64,000 nucleotides of DNA from Lachnospiraceae bacterium (lineage in GTDB: Bacteria > Bacillota > Clostridia > Lachnospirales > Lachnospiraceae). Each line of letters begins with the position of its first letter. The first letter of the stretch is position 1. Under the pieces are notes generated by a model, which searched no databases, had not been told where the DNA came from, and saw only the letters and a list, made by a program, of their open reading frames with translations. Positions 50,503 through 59,974 of this stretch are shown in pieces. The stretch covers positions 930,001 through 994,000 of the forward strand of contig CABJAM010000001.1 in assembly GCA_902363555.1 (NCBI GenBank), given 5' to 3'. Both the position numbers and the translations under genes were made by a program.

Positions 50503-53500
50503 ATGTTATTTGAAATCAGAGATTTGAAAACCGAGTATATGGAAAATCCCCTGGGGATCGATTGTGCTTATCCGCGTTTTTCGTGGAAGATGGCGACTGC
50601 GGCGAAAAATGCCCGCCAGAGCGGATATGAGATTTGTGTGGGCACTGAGCCTGGCGGAGAGGATATGTGGAACAGCGGCTTTGTGGCTTCCGATGAATCC
50701 AATGGGATTTATTATGATGGTGAGGCGCTGAGACCGTGTACAAAATACTTCTGGCAGGTGCGTGTCTGCGATGGTGAGGGCCAGAGTGTTGTCAGCGCGG
50801 CGGCATCTTTTGAAACCGGATTTTTAAATCCGTCCATGGACGCCTGGGATGGGGCGCAGTGGATCGGCGCGCCGCTCCACACTGTAAGCTCCGATGTGAA
50901 AGGTATTTTCGGGATTGAGGCAGGCTTTGCCATTAAAGAGGGCTGCCATCAGGCAGGTATTATTATCGGGGCCAATGACCGCAGAATTAAAGACCGGGAA
51001 AATTATTTCCGCTTTGATGTGGACGTGGCTCAGATCCCGGCCAAATTATCAATTTACCGCGTCGGCATTGATGCGGAAGATTCCCCGGAGGTTCCAATTG
51101 CCGTGGTGGATATTGTGGATTATGACAGCGAAAATCGTGAGCCTGTGATTACCGAGGAAAATAAATACAAAAGCCATGTGATTGATATTCAGATTATAGG
51201 AAACTGTGAGTATACATCCATTGATGGCAAGCGTGTGGACGTTACCATGCGGGCTCTGCCCTGGGGCGGCCAGGCCGAAGCCCCCAGACAGATCAATCCT
51301 TTGGGCAATAACGATGTGAATACATTTCCACGGCTGAATGAGATCGGTTTTTATGTACCTGCCGGACAGACAGCCGCTTTTGAATACATAAAGGTCAGAC
51401 ATTTGAGAAAGCCTTACGGCGTATTCTTTGCCGAGGACGCGGTTCATGGGATTTGTGAAGAATGCACCGGAAGGTCCGGCAGTATTTTTCAGTCCGCATT
51501 GGATGAGGGCCGCATGGCGCCGGTTGAAATTCCAGTGGAGGATGGCGTTAAAACGTTCTATATTATTGATGCCGGCGCGGCAGACGTCATGGTAACGGGC
51601 AATCCAAGTCATACGTCAATCCCCATGCTGCGCAGAAGCTTTAGTGTTGCGGATAAGCCTGTGAAATCGGCCCGCCTGTACGCCACGGCCCGGGGGATTT
51701 ATGAGTGCAGTGTCAATGGGAAGCCGGTGACGGATACGTGGTTTAATCCCGGCGAAACCCAGTATGACCGCCATCTCATGTACCAGACCTACGATTTGGG
51801 AGAGTGTATAAAGGCTGGTGAAAATGCCATCGGAGTGATCTTGTCCTCGGGCTGGTGGAGTGATGCGCAGACCTTTGTTTTGGGCAATTATAATTATTAC
51901 GGAGACAAGGAGTCCTTCCTGGGCAAGCTGGTCGTTACTTATGAAGACGGCACGCAGGATGTGATCGTTACGGATACAGATACGTGGAAATACAGCGGCG
52001 ACGGACCGTTTACTTACGCCGGATTTTTCCATGGCGAGCACTATGACGCTGTGGTGGCGGAAACTTATGACGGCTTTGACCGGGCCGGGTTTGATGACAG
52101 CCTTTGGCAGGCGCCGGTGGAGATCACGCCTGTGGCCATTGGCGACGGCGAGGTGCAGGGCGCAGGACCGATGCAGTGGCCTTATGTAAACCAGCAGGAG
52201 CCGAAGCTGATTGGACAGGTCGGCGGCGGTGTTTATGCCATTGGCGAATTTCAGGCAAAGGGTGTGACGGAAATACGTCCGGGCGTTTATATTTATGATA
52301 TGGGCTATAATATTGCCGGTGTGCCTAAGCTGAAGCTGTACGGTGAGCGCGGGCAGCAGGCCACGCTGCGGTTTGCGGAAATACTCTGCCCGTCACTGCC
52401 GGAATTTGAAGGGCGTGAGGGCACGCTGATGATTGAAAATCTGAGGGATGCGGACTGTACCGACTTATATACGTTCCGTGGGGATGAAAACGGGGAGGAA
52501 TATATGCCCCGGTTTACCTTCCGCGGCTACCGTTATATCGAGATCAGCGGTGTGAAAAAGCAGCCCCAGCTTTCGGATGTGCGCACTGTGCAGCTTTCCT
52601 CGCTTAAGGAATTAAACGGAAATATCCGCGTTTCCAATCCTCTGATCAATAATTTTATCGATAATGTGCGCCGTTCCCAGCGGGCCAACTTTATCAGTAT
52701 TCCCACCGACTGCCCTCAGAGAAATGAGCGTATGGGGTGGGATGGAGATACGTCCATCTTCTCACGGACGGCATCCTTTAATACGGATGTGCGCCTGTTT
52801 TACTACCGCTGGCTGCAGGCTATGAGAGATCTCCAGGTCAGCGGCAAGTATCCGGATATCGCGCCCGTGGGCGGCGGCTTTGGCGGCTACACTTACGAAA
52901 GCTCCGGCCTTCATGTGACCTGGGAGGTGTACCAACAGTACGGAGATATCCAGGTTATCCGGGATAATTATGAGGCTATGGCCGCATTTATGGATTATTC
53001 GGCAAATAATAAGGCGGCGGGCCATCTTGTAACGCCGGGAACGCTGGGCGACTGGCTGTCACCGGAGGAGACGGATCTGGAGCTGATCTGTATGGCATTT
53101 TACGGCTATAATGCCCGCATCATGTCCAAAATGGCGGCGGCCATCGGTAAGACGGAGGACGCCGGACGGTATGAGACTTTGTTTAGAGCGTTAAAGACAG
53201 AGTTTAATGAGCGCTTTATTGATAAGGACACCGGAAAAACTAAGGATGATACACAGTGCTCATATGCATTGCCATTATCCTGCGATATGATTGATGAGGC
53301 GTATATTGAGCGGGTTGGAAAGAACCTGGCGGAAAAGACGAAGCGTACGGATTATCGGGTGCTGACCGGCTTCTTTGGAACTGCGCCGTTAAATCCCATG
53401 CTGACGGTGACCGGTCATAAGGAGGATGCTTACCGACTAATGGAACAGACGCTTTGTCCGTCCTGGCTTTATCCGGTGACTCAGGGCGCAACATCGATTT

Positions 53501-53874
53501 GGGAGCGCTGGGATTCTTATACGGTGGAAAATGGTTTCGGCGGCAATAACAGTATGAATTCTTTTAACCATTATTCTCTTGGTGCGGTGTGTGAATGGCT
53601 GTACATGTATGTGCTTGGTATCCGCAGGGATGAGGCGCATCCGGGGTATAAGCACTTTACGGCAAAGCCGGAGATTGGCGGCGGCTGGGCGTTTGCCCGG
53701 GGCGGCTTTGAGACGCCTTACGGGGAGATCCGGGCGGAATGGGAGAAGATGGGCGAAGGGTATGTTTACCGCCTGAGCGTTCCTGCCAATTGCAGTGCTT
53801 CGGTGGTGCTGCCGGATGGACATTGCGAGGATGTGGGGAGCGGAACGTATGTGTTTTCGTTTTTGGTGAAATAA
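50503..53874 (+). CDS. Alpha-L-rhamnosidase, GH78
   Basis: 1123 residues from ATG 50503 (AAAGGAG upstream). N-terminal fibronectin-like/beta-sandwich domains (LGIDCAYPRFSWKMATAAKN; KYFWQVRVCDGEGQS), a Bac_rhamnosid_N-like jelly roll (ATARGIYECSVNGKPVTDTW, YQTYDLGECIKAGENAIGVI), and a catalytic (alpha/alpha)6 domain with DCPQRNERMGWDGD (~736-749), the GH78 signature holding the acidic catalytic residues. C-terminal beta domain. No signal peptide, so it acts in the cytoplasm on imported rhamnosides. It follows the importer and esterase and has a promoter with the shared YesN-like motif. Confidence 0.92.
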   Translation: MLFEIRDLKTEYMENPLGIDCAYPRFSWKMATAAKNARQSGYEICVGTEPGGEDMWNSGFVASDESNGIYYDGEALRPCTKYFWQVRVCDGEGQSVVSAAASFETGFLNPSMDAWDGAQWIGAPLHTVSSDVKGIFGIEAGFAIKEGCHQAGIIIGANDRRIKDRENYFRFDVDVAQIPAKLSIYRVGIDAEDSPEVPIAVVDIVDYDSENREPVITEENKYKSHVIDIQIIGNCEYTSIDGKRVDVTMRALPWGGQAEAPRQINPLGNNDVNTFPRLNEIGFYVPAGQTAAFEYIKVRHLRKPYGVFFAEDAVHGICEECTGRSGSIFQSALDEGRMAPVEIPVEDGVKTFYIIDAGAADVMVTGNPSHTSIPMLRRSFSVADKPVKSARLYATARGIYECSVNGKPVTDTWFNPGETQYDRHLMYQTYDLGECIKAGENAIGVILSSGWWSDAQTFVLGNYNYYGDKESFLGKLVVTYEDGTQDVIVTDTDTWKYSGDGPFTYAGFFHGEHYDAVVAETYDGFDRAGFDDSLWQAPVEITPVAIGDGEVQGAGPMQWPYVNQQEPKLIGQVGGGVYAIGEFQAKGVTEIRPGVYIYDMGYNIAGVPKLKLYGERGQQATLRFAEILCPSLPEFEGREGTLMIENLRDADCTDLYTFRGDENGEEYMPRFTFRGYRYIEISGVKKQPQLSDVRTVQLSSLKELNGNIRVSNPLINNFIDNVRRSQRANFISIPTDCPQRNERMGWDGDTSIFSRTASFNTDVRLFYYRWLQAMRDLQVSGKYPDIAPVGGGFGGYTYESSGLHVTWEVYQQYGDIQVIRDNYEAMAAFMDYSANNKAAGHLVTPGTLGDWLSPEETDLELICMAFYGYNARIMSKMAAAIGKTEDAGRYETLFRALKTEFNERFIDKDTGKTKDDTQCSYALPLSCDMIDEAYIERVGKNLAEKTKRTDYRVLTGFFGTAPLNPMLTVTGHKEDAYRLMEQTLCPSWLYPVTQGATSIWERWDSYTVENGFGGNNSMNSFNHYSLGAVCEWLYMYVLGIRRDEAHPGYKHFTAKPEIGGGWAFARGGFETPYGEIRAEWEKMGEGYVYRLSVPANCSASVVLPDGHCEDVGSGTYVFSFLVK

Positions 53875-53900
53875 AATGAGTACGCAGAGCTGACAGGACT

Positions 53901-53923
53901 GAGGGGGCCGCATGGCCCCCCTC
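53901..53923. terminator. Terminator between rhamnosidase and EFR1 genes
   Basis: GAGGGGGCC-GCAT-GGCCCCCCTC, tight GC-rich hairpin between convergent genes. Confidence 0.65.
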
Positions 53924-53926
53924 TCT

Positions 53927-54688
53927 CTAAAGTAAGTCACGGACGGAATGTTGTGAAATGACCTGCTTTCCCAAAATCGTAATTGCTTTTTGGGGGCATT
54001 GATTGGCACAGCGATAGCATAATGTACATCGTTGACCTGCGGAGGCCTTAGATTGGGCGAGCGATAAATTATTCATCGGACATATAGCCACACACTGTCC
54101 GCATCCGATACAAGTGTCCGTAGCAATATGTATTTTATCGGAGTAATTTTGCGTTTTTTCAAAAAACCAAAGCCGCTGCCCGAAAAGTCCTGCAAGGTGG
54201 TAAAAAAATCCCAATCCGTTTTGAGGTGGGGAACCACTTTTTAAGTTTTCTGCTGCGGATATGATTTTTTTGCCAGCTTCATCAATGAGTTGCCGGTTGC
54301 GTTCAGGAGCGCGTTTCAGGGCTTTTACATCACAAATACAATCGGGCATTTTTATGTGAAGACCTCCCCATATATGTGCGCCGTATTTTTTGAATAACCG
54401 TGCCGATACGCCGGCGCCATCGCCACTGAAAAGCCCCATAGTAACAATGATAAAGATCCGTTTGTTTTTCCAAATCGTAGAATTTTCTACGATGAAGTCA
54501 CGGACGATTTTAGGAAGATTACTGTAATATATAGGATAAGCAAAAATAATATCCTGATGGTGTGAAATTTTTTCCGGTGTACACGCATCCTCTAAAGCCG
54601 TGATTTTGGCATTGGCATCGCATAGCGCAGTGAATTTTTCTAAACAATATTTGGTGTTACCTGTTCCGCTAAAGTAAACGCCGATCAT
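53927..54688 (-). CDS. EFR1-family ferredoxin/flavodoxin fusion
   Basis: 253 residues. N-terminal flavodoxin-like domain beginning MIGVYFSGTGNTKYCLEKF (FMN phosphate-binding loop SGTGNT), then two 4Fe-4S clusters near the C-terminus: CIGCGQCVAICPMNN and CTLCYRCANQCPQKA. These fusions carry low-potential electrons, with a partner that is not obvious here. Its ATG overlaps the tetR stop (ATGA), so it is the second gene of a tetR-EFR1 operon, minus strand. Confidence 0.9.
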   Translation of the reverse strand: MIGVYFSGTGNTKYCLEKFTALCDANAKITALEDACTPEKISHHQDIIFAYPIYYSNLPKIVRDFIVENSTIWKNKRIFIIVTMGLFSGDGAGVSARLFKKYGAHIWGGLHIKMPDCICDVKALKRAPERNRQLIDEAGKKIISAAENLKSGSPPQNGLGFFYHLAGLFGQRLWFFEKTQNYSDKIHIATDTCIGCGQCVAICPMNNLSLAQSKASAGQRCTLCYRCANQCPQKAITILGKQVISQHSVRDLL

Positions 54689-55305
54689 ATTTCTTCCTCC
54701 ACAGTATTCATAAAGGGCAGTGTGAATATTTCCATAAAATCAATGACCTTCTGCTTCCAGTCCTGATCGTAACATACATTTGTCATTGTTGCTAAGGATG
54801 TTATTCCGTGTATAAAAGCCCAAATTGTCAGTATTATATCATTCTGCTTTTCTTTTGGATAATGCGCCTGTTCCAAGCGCGTGCATACAACATTTTTATA
54901 GATGATATAAGGTTTGTAATTTTCTTCGTCCGGTATTGACAATGACAGATCGATTTTTATGTTTGACTTTGAATATAAAAATTGAAAATAAGCTGGATTT
55001 TCTACGAAGAAGGATACATAGGTCAGACCCATTTCTTTCAAAAGATCCGCTGGGGTTTCATTTTTCTGAATGGTGTCTTCCAGTAATTTGGAAAATTTAT
55101 CCGTGATATATCGCTGCATGGCATCAAGCAAGTCTTCTTTGCTCTGAAAATGGCTATATGGGGCGGCATGACTCACACCACAGGCAGCGGCTGCCTTTCT
55201 TAATGAAAAGGATTGTATTCCTTCGGTATTTACAAGTTGGATGCCTGACTCGATTAGGGCGTTTTTTAAATCCTTATGATGGTAGGACTGTTTTTGCAGA
55301 TCCAT
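54685..55305 (-). CDS. TetR-family transcriptional regulator
   Basis: 206 residues. The N-terminal helix-turn-helix is ALIESGIQLVNTEGIQSFSL followed by RKAAAACGVSHAAPYSHFQS (residues ~14-50), the TetR signature. The C-terminal WHG-type domain (~80-195) binds an unknown ligand. GGGAG lies upstream of ATG 55305. It precedes and overlaps the EFR1 gene. Near the promoter the phrase CTTTACANTGTC occurs twice, which may be its operator. Confidence 0.9.
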   Translation of the reverse strand: MDLQKQSYHHKDLKNALIESGIQLVNTEGIQSFSLRKAAAACGVSHAAPYSHFQSKEDLLDAMQRYITDKFSKLLEDTIQKNETPADLLKEMGLTYVSFFVENPAYFQFLYSKSNIKIDLSLSIPDEENYKPYIIYKNVVCTRLEQAHYPKEKQNDIILTIWAFIHGITSLATMTNVCYDQDWKQKVIDFMEIFTLPFMNTVEEEI

Positions 55306-55340
55306 TTTTTATATCTCCCTTCAATCTTTACATTGTCTAT

Positions 55341-55369
55341 ATTATATATTGTTAACTTTACACTGTCAA
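55341..55369 (-). promoter_or_regulatory. Promoter of tetR-EFR1 operon with direct repeats
   Basis: Minus-strand TTGACA (55369-55364), 17-nt spacer, TATAAT (55346-55341). GACANTGTAAAG occurs once over the -35 region and again about 30 bp downstream (55338-55327), a candidate TetR site. Confidence 0.7.
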
Positions 55370-55575
55370 GATTAAAACTGGATTTAAATAAAATCTTACT
55401 CAAAAGTTGTAATTGTTTATATCGGAGATATCTCAGATTCCAGGGAACAGAAACGTGCAGTGTGCGATGAGTGTATGAAAAGATGTCTTTGAAAATAAAC
55501 AAAATTAAAAAAAAGTTTAGATTTATATAGACATAAAATGATATTTGATGTATTATTCTGAGAGGAGGTGTTTTT

Positions 55576-56343
55576 GTGAGTAATAAGAAAGAAATATGGC
55601 AGTATCCTTTGGAGGATATTCTAAGGGGGTATTGCTCAGATGAAGAACAGTTTTGCTGTGTTGTTTGTGGTGAGGCTTTCGAACGTGGCCAAGTGTTTTC
55701 TATGGATGGTAAACTTTTTGATGCGTATGGAGCAGTGAAGCACCATGCTTTGGCGTGTCATGGAGATTTGGCGGAGTATATTCTTGGGCAGGAGCCGGGG
55801 CTTGCAGGGATTTCAGCGGTGCAGCGGCAATTGCTCAGGTGTATTTTGGATGGAAAGAGTGACCGGGAGATTTCGGCTTTGATGGGAATCGCCCAGTCCA
55901 CGGTGCGCAATCACCGGTTTAAGCTGAGGGAAAAAGAGAAGCAGGCGAAGATGTTTCTGGCGCTGATGCAGTCGCTGGAACGAAAGACACGCAGCTCCAT
56001 TGGCTCCAGTGATGCCGGTGCGATCGAGGAGCTTCATGTTTCAGCCACGATGGTGGATGAGCGCTACAATATTACGGAGCAGGAACGGCTAAAGACGATT
56101 CAGACATATATAGATGAAAATGGTGCGCTGAAGCAGTTTCCGGCCCGGGAGAAAAAGAAGATCATTGTGCTCAGGGAGATTATGAAAAATTTCAAACCGG
56201 ATACAGAATATACGGAGAAGGAAGTGAACCGCATACTGATGCGTATTTTTGAGGAGGATTACCCGTCGATTCGGCGGGCGCTTATCGAGTATGGGTTTAT
56301 GGACAGGTCGAGAGATTGTACGGTTTATCGGGTGCGGGGATAA
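55576..56343 (+). CDS. DUF2087 regulator with LuxR-like helix-turn-helix
   Basis: 255 residues. N-terminal Cys/His segment (CCVVCGEAFERG...HHALACHGD) that may bind zinc, a LuxR-like DNA-binding helix-turn-helix (LDGKSDREISALMGIAQSTV, ~90-115), and a C-terminal DUF2087 domain (~170-250; GALKQFPAREKKKIIVLREI, YPSIRRALIEYGFMDRSRDC). GTG start behind AGGAGG. DUF2087 proteins are poorly characterised transcription-associated proteins. Stand-alone gene with its own terminator. Confidence 0.85.
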   Translation: MSNKKEIWQYPLEDILRGYCSDEEQFCCVVCGEAFERGQVFSMDGKLFDAYGAVKHHALACHGDLAEYILGQEPGLAGISAVQRQLLRCILDGKSDREISALMGIAQSTVRNHRFKLREKEKQAKMFLALMQSLERKTRSSIGSSDAGAIEELHVSATMVDERYNITEQERLKTIQTYIDENGALKQFPAREKKKIIVLREIMKNFKPDTEYTEKEVNRILMRIFEEDYPSIRRALIEYGFMDRSRDCTVYRVRG

Positions 56344-56348
56344 ATGAA

Positions 56349-56386
56349 AGGGGCACAACAACAGAGAATAATGTTGTTGTGCCTCT
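56349..56386. terminator. Bidirectional terminator
   Basis: AGGGGCACAACAACA pairs with TGTTGTTGTGCCTCT, about 15 bp with an 8-nt loop, between convergent genes. Confidence 0.75.
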
Positions 56387-56408
56387 CTTAAATTAGTGTC
56401 AGATGCAT

Positions 56409-57833
56409 TTACAATTTCCCCATAATCTGCGGCCGGGTGATTTTATTTGATATCCCAATCACGCACAAAACATCGCCAAGTAAAAGCAGGCCAAAGTAAA
56501 TGAGCGACCATAAAAGCTTATCGGGCGCCCAAAAGGCAATAATCAGTGGCGGGAACAAAAATGCGATGCCGATCAATAAGGACGCATAAAGCCCCTGACG
56601 CGGTGTTTTTAACCGGACGGATAAAACACCGGTAATAAATACCATGGCTATGGTGGATGCTATGCCTGTGGGAAAAAGAAGGACCCACTGGTCGGACGTG
56701 TATGTGTAATGGGCGCCCGTTTCAAAATAAGTTCCCATGATATTGGCGGCGCCCAAAGTCAGCAGTGATGAGACAATGAGCAGTATTGCGCTGATGGCCA
56801 CAGGCACTGCGCATTTGGCCAGAAACATGGGCCTTAAACTAAGGGGTGCGGAAATCAGGCTTTCCCCGGTTTTATACACCTTCTCGCCGCCGATAGAGTA
56901 GGCGATCAGATTGACCGGAGCTCTCGGCAGCATCAACACCGTCAAAAGTACAGGATAATACAGATTGATCACGCCGGTATAATGCTTGAAAAGATACAGG
57001 ACGATGGCGGGGCATACACATAAAATGGCAAAGTTTACGAGCAGCAATTTCAGCTTCCACAAATATTTCAGCTCATGGCATAAAACAATGAGAAACTGGG
57101 ATTTTGGTGTCACCTTACGGATACGCTGCCGTCCGGGGCTTTGAGCAGCCCTTCTTGACTTGGTGCTTTCAAAATACCCGGACTGCTTCATGTGCTCCCT
57201 CTTTATGCGATAATAGATGATGACTGCCATATATAGCAGGACAACGGCAGTACTGATCACCAGCGATGGAAGCAGCTGCACCACAAATAGGGAGGTAACC
57301 TGTATGACTCCCAAAAGCCCCAATGGATAGGCAATTCTTGATATCCGGCTGCCCGCTGTTCTGGAATCCGCAGATACCGCTGAAATATAAATCCCGGAGG
57401 TGGACACGGCAATAAATTCCAGCAGTGCGGCGGGTAAAAGTAAGACCCATTGCCAAAGGGCCATATCCGGCATCCGGCCGCATATGAAAGAGGTGACCAC
57501 AGCGCATAACAGTGTCATTAAATAAAAGGTGGCAGCAAAAACGATACTGAACCGTATTTTACCACGGAGTATATATTTGCCGTTTACTGGTGTGGATAAC
57601 AGAGATTCCAGGATTTTTCTCTCCCGTTCCCCGGCGGCCATATCGGAGAGCATGGGCTTTAAAAACATTACCGTAAACATGGCGGCCATAACAAGCAGCG
57701 TTTCAAATCCAATGGAAAACAGCGGTAGGACAATGCCGATGATGACCATACATAGAAAGTAGAAAGCCAGCATTCCTTTTTCCTGGAGAAAGAGTGATCG
57801 CTGTAAACGAAAAAAAGGGCGTGATTTTTTCAT
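56409..57833 (-). CDS. ABC-2-type transporter permease
   Basis: 474 residues with about twelve hydrophobic segments. AAGERERKILESLLSTPVNG is the conserved cytoplasmic ABC-2/NatB-like motif that follows the first extracytoplasmic region; the second half repeats the pattern (IGGEKVYKTGESLISAPLSL). It works with the overlapping ATPase as an exporter. The start overlaps the ATPase stop by 4 bp (ATGA). Substrate unknown. Confidence 0.87.
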   Translation of the reverse strand: MKKSRPFFRLQRSLFLQEKGMLAFYFLCMVIIGIVLPLFSIGFETLLVMAAMFTVMFLKPMLSDMAAGERERKILESLLSTPVNGKYILRGKIRFSIVFAATFYLMTLLCAVVTSFICGRMPDMALWQWVLLLPAALLEFIAVSTSGIYISAVSADSRTAGSRISRIAYPLGLLGVIQVTSLFVVQLLPSLVISTAVVLLYMAVIIYYRIKREHMKQSGYFESTKSRRAAQSPGRQRIRKVTPKSQFLIVLCHELKYLWKLKLLLVNFAILCVCPAIVLYLFKHYTGVINLYYPVLLTVLMLPRAPVNLIAYSIGGEKVYKTGESLISAPLSLRPMFLAKCAVPVAISAILLIVSSLLTLGAANIMGTYFETGAHYTYTSDQWVLLFPTGIASTIAMVFITGVLSVRLKTPRQGLYASLLIGIAFLFPPLIIAFWAPDKLLWSLIYFGLLLLGDVLCVIGISNKITRPQIMGKL

Positions 57834-58573
57834 GGGCGCGCCTCCACATCCATATACAGCTTTTCCAGGCTGAAAACACCATGCTCTGTGTAGTGCCGGC
57901 TTTCCTCAAGCTTGGAGATCGAATCGGAAAAAATATTTTGCCCGTGGCGCAGTATGCTTATGGAATCACATACCTTCTGCACTTCTTCCAGATTGTGGGT
58001 TGTCATAATGATCGTTGTGTTTCTCTCTTTAGATAAATTTTGCAAAAGCTCTCTTAAATCCGCCGTACTCACCGGGTCAAGCCCGCTGGTCGGCTCGTCC
58101 AGCAGCAATATTCTGGGGCTGTGGAGCATGGCGCGGGCCAGTGCCGCTTTTTTCTTCATGCCCGTCGAAAAGCCTTTGATAGCTATAAATTTTTTGTCGG
58201 ACAATCCCAACCGCTCCAGAAGCTCATCGATCCGCCTGTTGGAATCCTCCCGCTGCATTCCGTAAATATCTGCATAATAGATCAGATTATCGTAAAGCGT
58301 CAATGGCTCATAAAGTCCGGTGTTTTCGGATAAAACGCCGCACATGGTGCGCACCGCACCGCCATCGGCCACCGGATGGAGCCCAAATACAGAGACGCTG
58401 CCCTCATCGGCCTCCAAAAGCCCCAGCATCAACCGCAGCGATGTGGTCTTTCCGGCCCCATTATGCCCGAGCAGCGCATGGACAGAGCCTTCCTCAATCT
58501 GAAGATTCAGTCCGTTGATCGCATTCACCGGTCCAAAACTTTTAAAAACCTGGCGAAATTCTATCGTGTTCAT
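57830..58573 (-). CDS. ABC transporter ATP-binding protein
   Basis: About 247 residues from ATG 58573 (GGAGGGG upstream). Walker A GHNGAGKTT, Q-loop region LSENTGLYEPLTLYDNL, ABC signature FSTGMKKKAALARAM, Walker B ILLLDEPTSGLD and H-loop TTHNLEE. The signature has Met-Lys-Lys-Lys in place of the usual GGQ-type tail, as is common in NatA/YtrB-like exporters. Preceded by a palindromic operator at 58665-58705, but the GntR (YtrA-type) gene that usually accompanies such pairs is absent. Confidence 0.92.
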   Translation of the reverse strand: MNTIEFRQVFKSFGPVNAINGLNLQIEEGSVHALLGHNGAGKTTSLRLMLGLLEADEGSVSVFGLHPVADGGAVRTMCGVLSENTGLYEPLTLYDNLIYYADIYGMQREDSNRRIDELLERLGLSDKKFIAIKGFSTGMKKKAALARAMLHSPRILLLDEPTSGLDPVSTADLRELLQNLSKERNTTIIMTTHNLEEVQKVCDSISILRHGQNIFSDSISKLEESRHYTEHGVFSLEKLYMDVEARP

Positions 58574-58664
58574 AATCATACCCCTCCGTTTAATTATTAT
58601 GAAAAAGCGTAGCAGATTTCGGCTGAAGAACGATATACGGATGTTCATAGCCATTTGCTATATT

Positions 58665-58705
58665 TGTATAGTATACTACACATAATATGTATAGTCAACT
58701 ATACA
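58665..58705. promoter_or_regulatory. TGTATAGT palindromes upstream of ABC exporter
   Basis: TGTATAGT-CA-ACTATACA at 58688-58705 is a perfect palindrome, and TGTATAGT recurs at 58665-58672. The arrangement resembles sites of GntR/YtrA-type repressors. Confidence 0.55.
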
Positions 58706-58779
58706 AACAATGGAGCTATAAACCATAGAGTTCATATGGAAACCGTTCCACAATAGGCCGCAACATTAAGTTTTCATTG

Positions 58780-58806
58780 GAGCTGTATAGTAAATGTGCA
58801 GACCTG
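58780..58806 (+). repeat. Degenerate family B hairpin remnant
   Basis: GAGCTGTATAGTAAATGTGC followed by AGACCTG matches the GTAAATGCGCAGACCTG end of the 7372 hairpin but the left arm is lost. The remaining part of the 58574-59001 gap holds the operator above and AT-rich sequence with no gene. Confidence 0.35.
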
Positions 58807-59001
58807 CCGGAAATGTTATCCGAAAGGTTTTATTTCACAATTTGATTGTATGCACATCTTGATTTACCCCGGATATTTGTGTATTCTTATAACAGTTTAG
58901 ATATTCAGGCCGGTCGGCGTGCGTATTGGGCCGGCCATATGGATAGTAGTGCATTGAGATGGCTGAAATTAAAAAAATCTTTGCAAAAGGGGAGAAATCG
59001 T

Positions 59002-59622
59002 ATGAATAATCGAAGATTCCGTCCGGCTCAGGAAGAATTAACCCAGGTTATCCTGGGGGGCCTGTTTTGTTGTGTATGGTATGCTATATTGTTGGAACAA
59101 TTTCTGAGGGATAAATTCAGGAGCGATATGCTAATTTTTATGTTGGCCGGTCTGCCTCTGTTATATACAACTGTAATTGATGCGCAAAGAGCATTTTTTT
59201 ATCGGAAACAGCGGAAAAATGCTATCCAGCTTGGTCATGTACGAAAGGGCCAGCTTGTTAATGTGCTCAGAACCTCCGAAGTGCAGCGTACACGGAGAGG
59301 ACAGAGAACGATAAATTATTATTTCTATGAGGTGGAAGTGACGGACGCTTATACCGGGGCTTCTGCTATCATAAAGAGTGATGCCTATAATCGGCCGATT
59401 CATCGTTACCTGGGATCGCCGGAGGTGAAGGTATATACGGACAGTACAGGGTGGAAGCATTATCTGGAAGAATTTCAGTTAAAAGAACACCGCAGTGACC
59501 CCGATATTTTTCCGGAGGCGCCAAGATTTAAGGCACCTCTTTGGGGCCGGAGCGTGTACAACATTATTTATATTCTGCTTCTGGCGTTGATGTTATTTAG
59601 GATTTTCAGACCTGGAAGTTAA
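59002..59622 (+). CDS. Membrane protein of unknown function
   Basis: 206 residues from ATG 59002 (GGGGAG upstream); the longer reading from 58846 has no ribosome site. Two membrane segments near the N-terminus (VILGGLFCCVWYAILLEQF, LIFMLAGLPLLYTTVI), a basic cytoplasmic stretch (FYRKQRKNAIQLGHVRKGQ), a soluble domain with INYYFYEVEVTDAYTG, and a C-terminal membrane segment (NIIYILLLALMLFRIF). The family was not recognised; it slightly recalls DUF3592-type proteins. Confidence 0.6.
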   Translation: MNNRRFRPAQEELTQVILGGLFCCVWYAILLEQFLRDKFRSDMLIFMLAGLPLLYTTVIDAQRAFFYRKQRKNAIQLGHVRKGQLVNVLRTSEVQRTRRGQRTINYYFYEVEVTDAYTGASAIIKSDAYNRPIHRYLGSPEVKVYTDSTGWKHYLEEFQLKEHRSDPDIFPEAPRFKAPLWGRSVYNIIYILLLALMLFRIFRPGS

Positions 59623-59752
59623 TGTATTCTGCGGCGAGGAACCTGGGAAAACTACGCCGTCTAAGGCTGGCCAGCCCTTGACCAATCCGCCCCGTGTGAA
59701 TTATAATAGACTCTAAGAAATACGTTATTGTCAGAAAGGCGGAAACGGGCAG

Positions 59753-59974
59753 ATGAAATCGAAAATACGTGAGCTGAGGAAGCAGCGGCGCATCTCCCAG
59801 GAGGAGCTGGCCAGAGCCGTCCATGTGACCCGCCACACGATCACATCAATAGAAAATGAAAAATACATCGCCTCCTTACCTCTGGCATATAAGCTTTCTA
59901 AATATTTTGGCTTGACCATCGAGGAGGTTTTTGACTTTTCGGATATGGAGGATATGGACGATGAAAGCTTTTGA
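59753..59974 (+). CDS. XRE-family transcriptional regulator (small)
   Basis: 73 residues: SKIRELRKQRRISQEELARA and VHVTRHTITSIENEKYIAS form the helix-turn-helix, followed by LPLAYKLSKYFGLTIEEVF. It matches the compact Cro/C1-type regulators often paired with a membrane protein. The next gene overlaps its 3' end by 14 bp, so both are co-translated. Confidence 0.9.
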   Translation: MKSKIRELRKQRRISQEELARAVHVTRHTITSIENEKYIASLPLAYKLSKYFGLTIEEVFDFSDMEDMDDESF

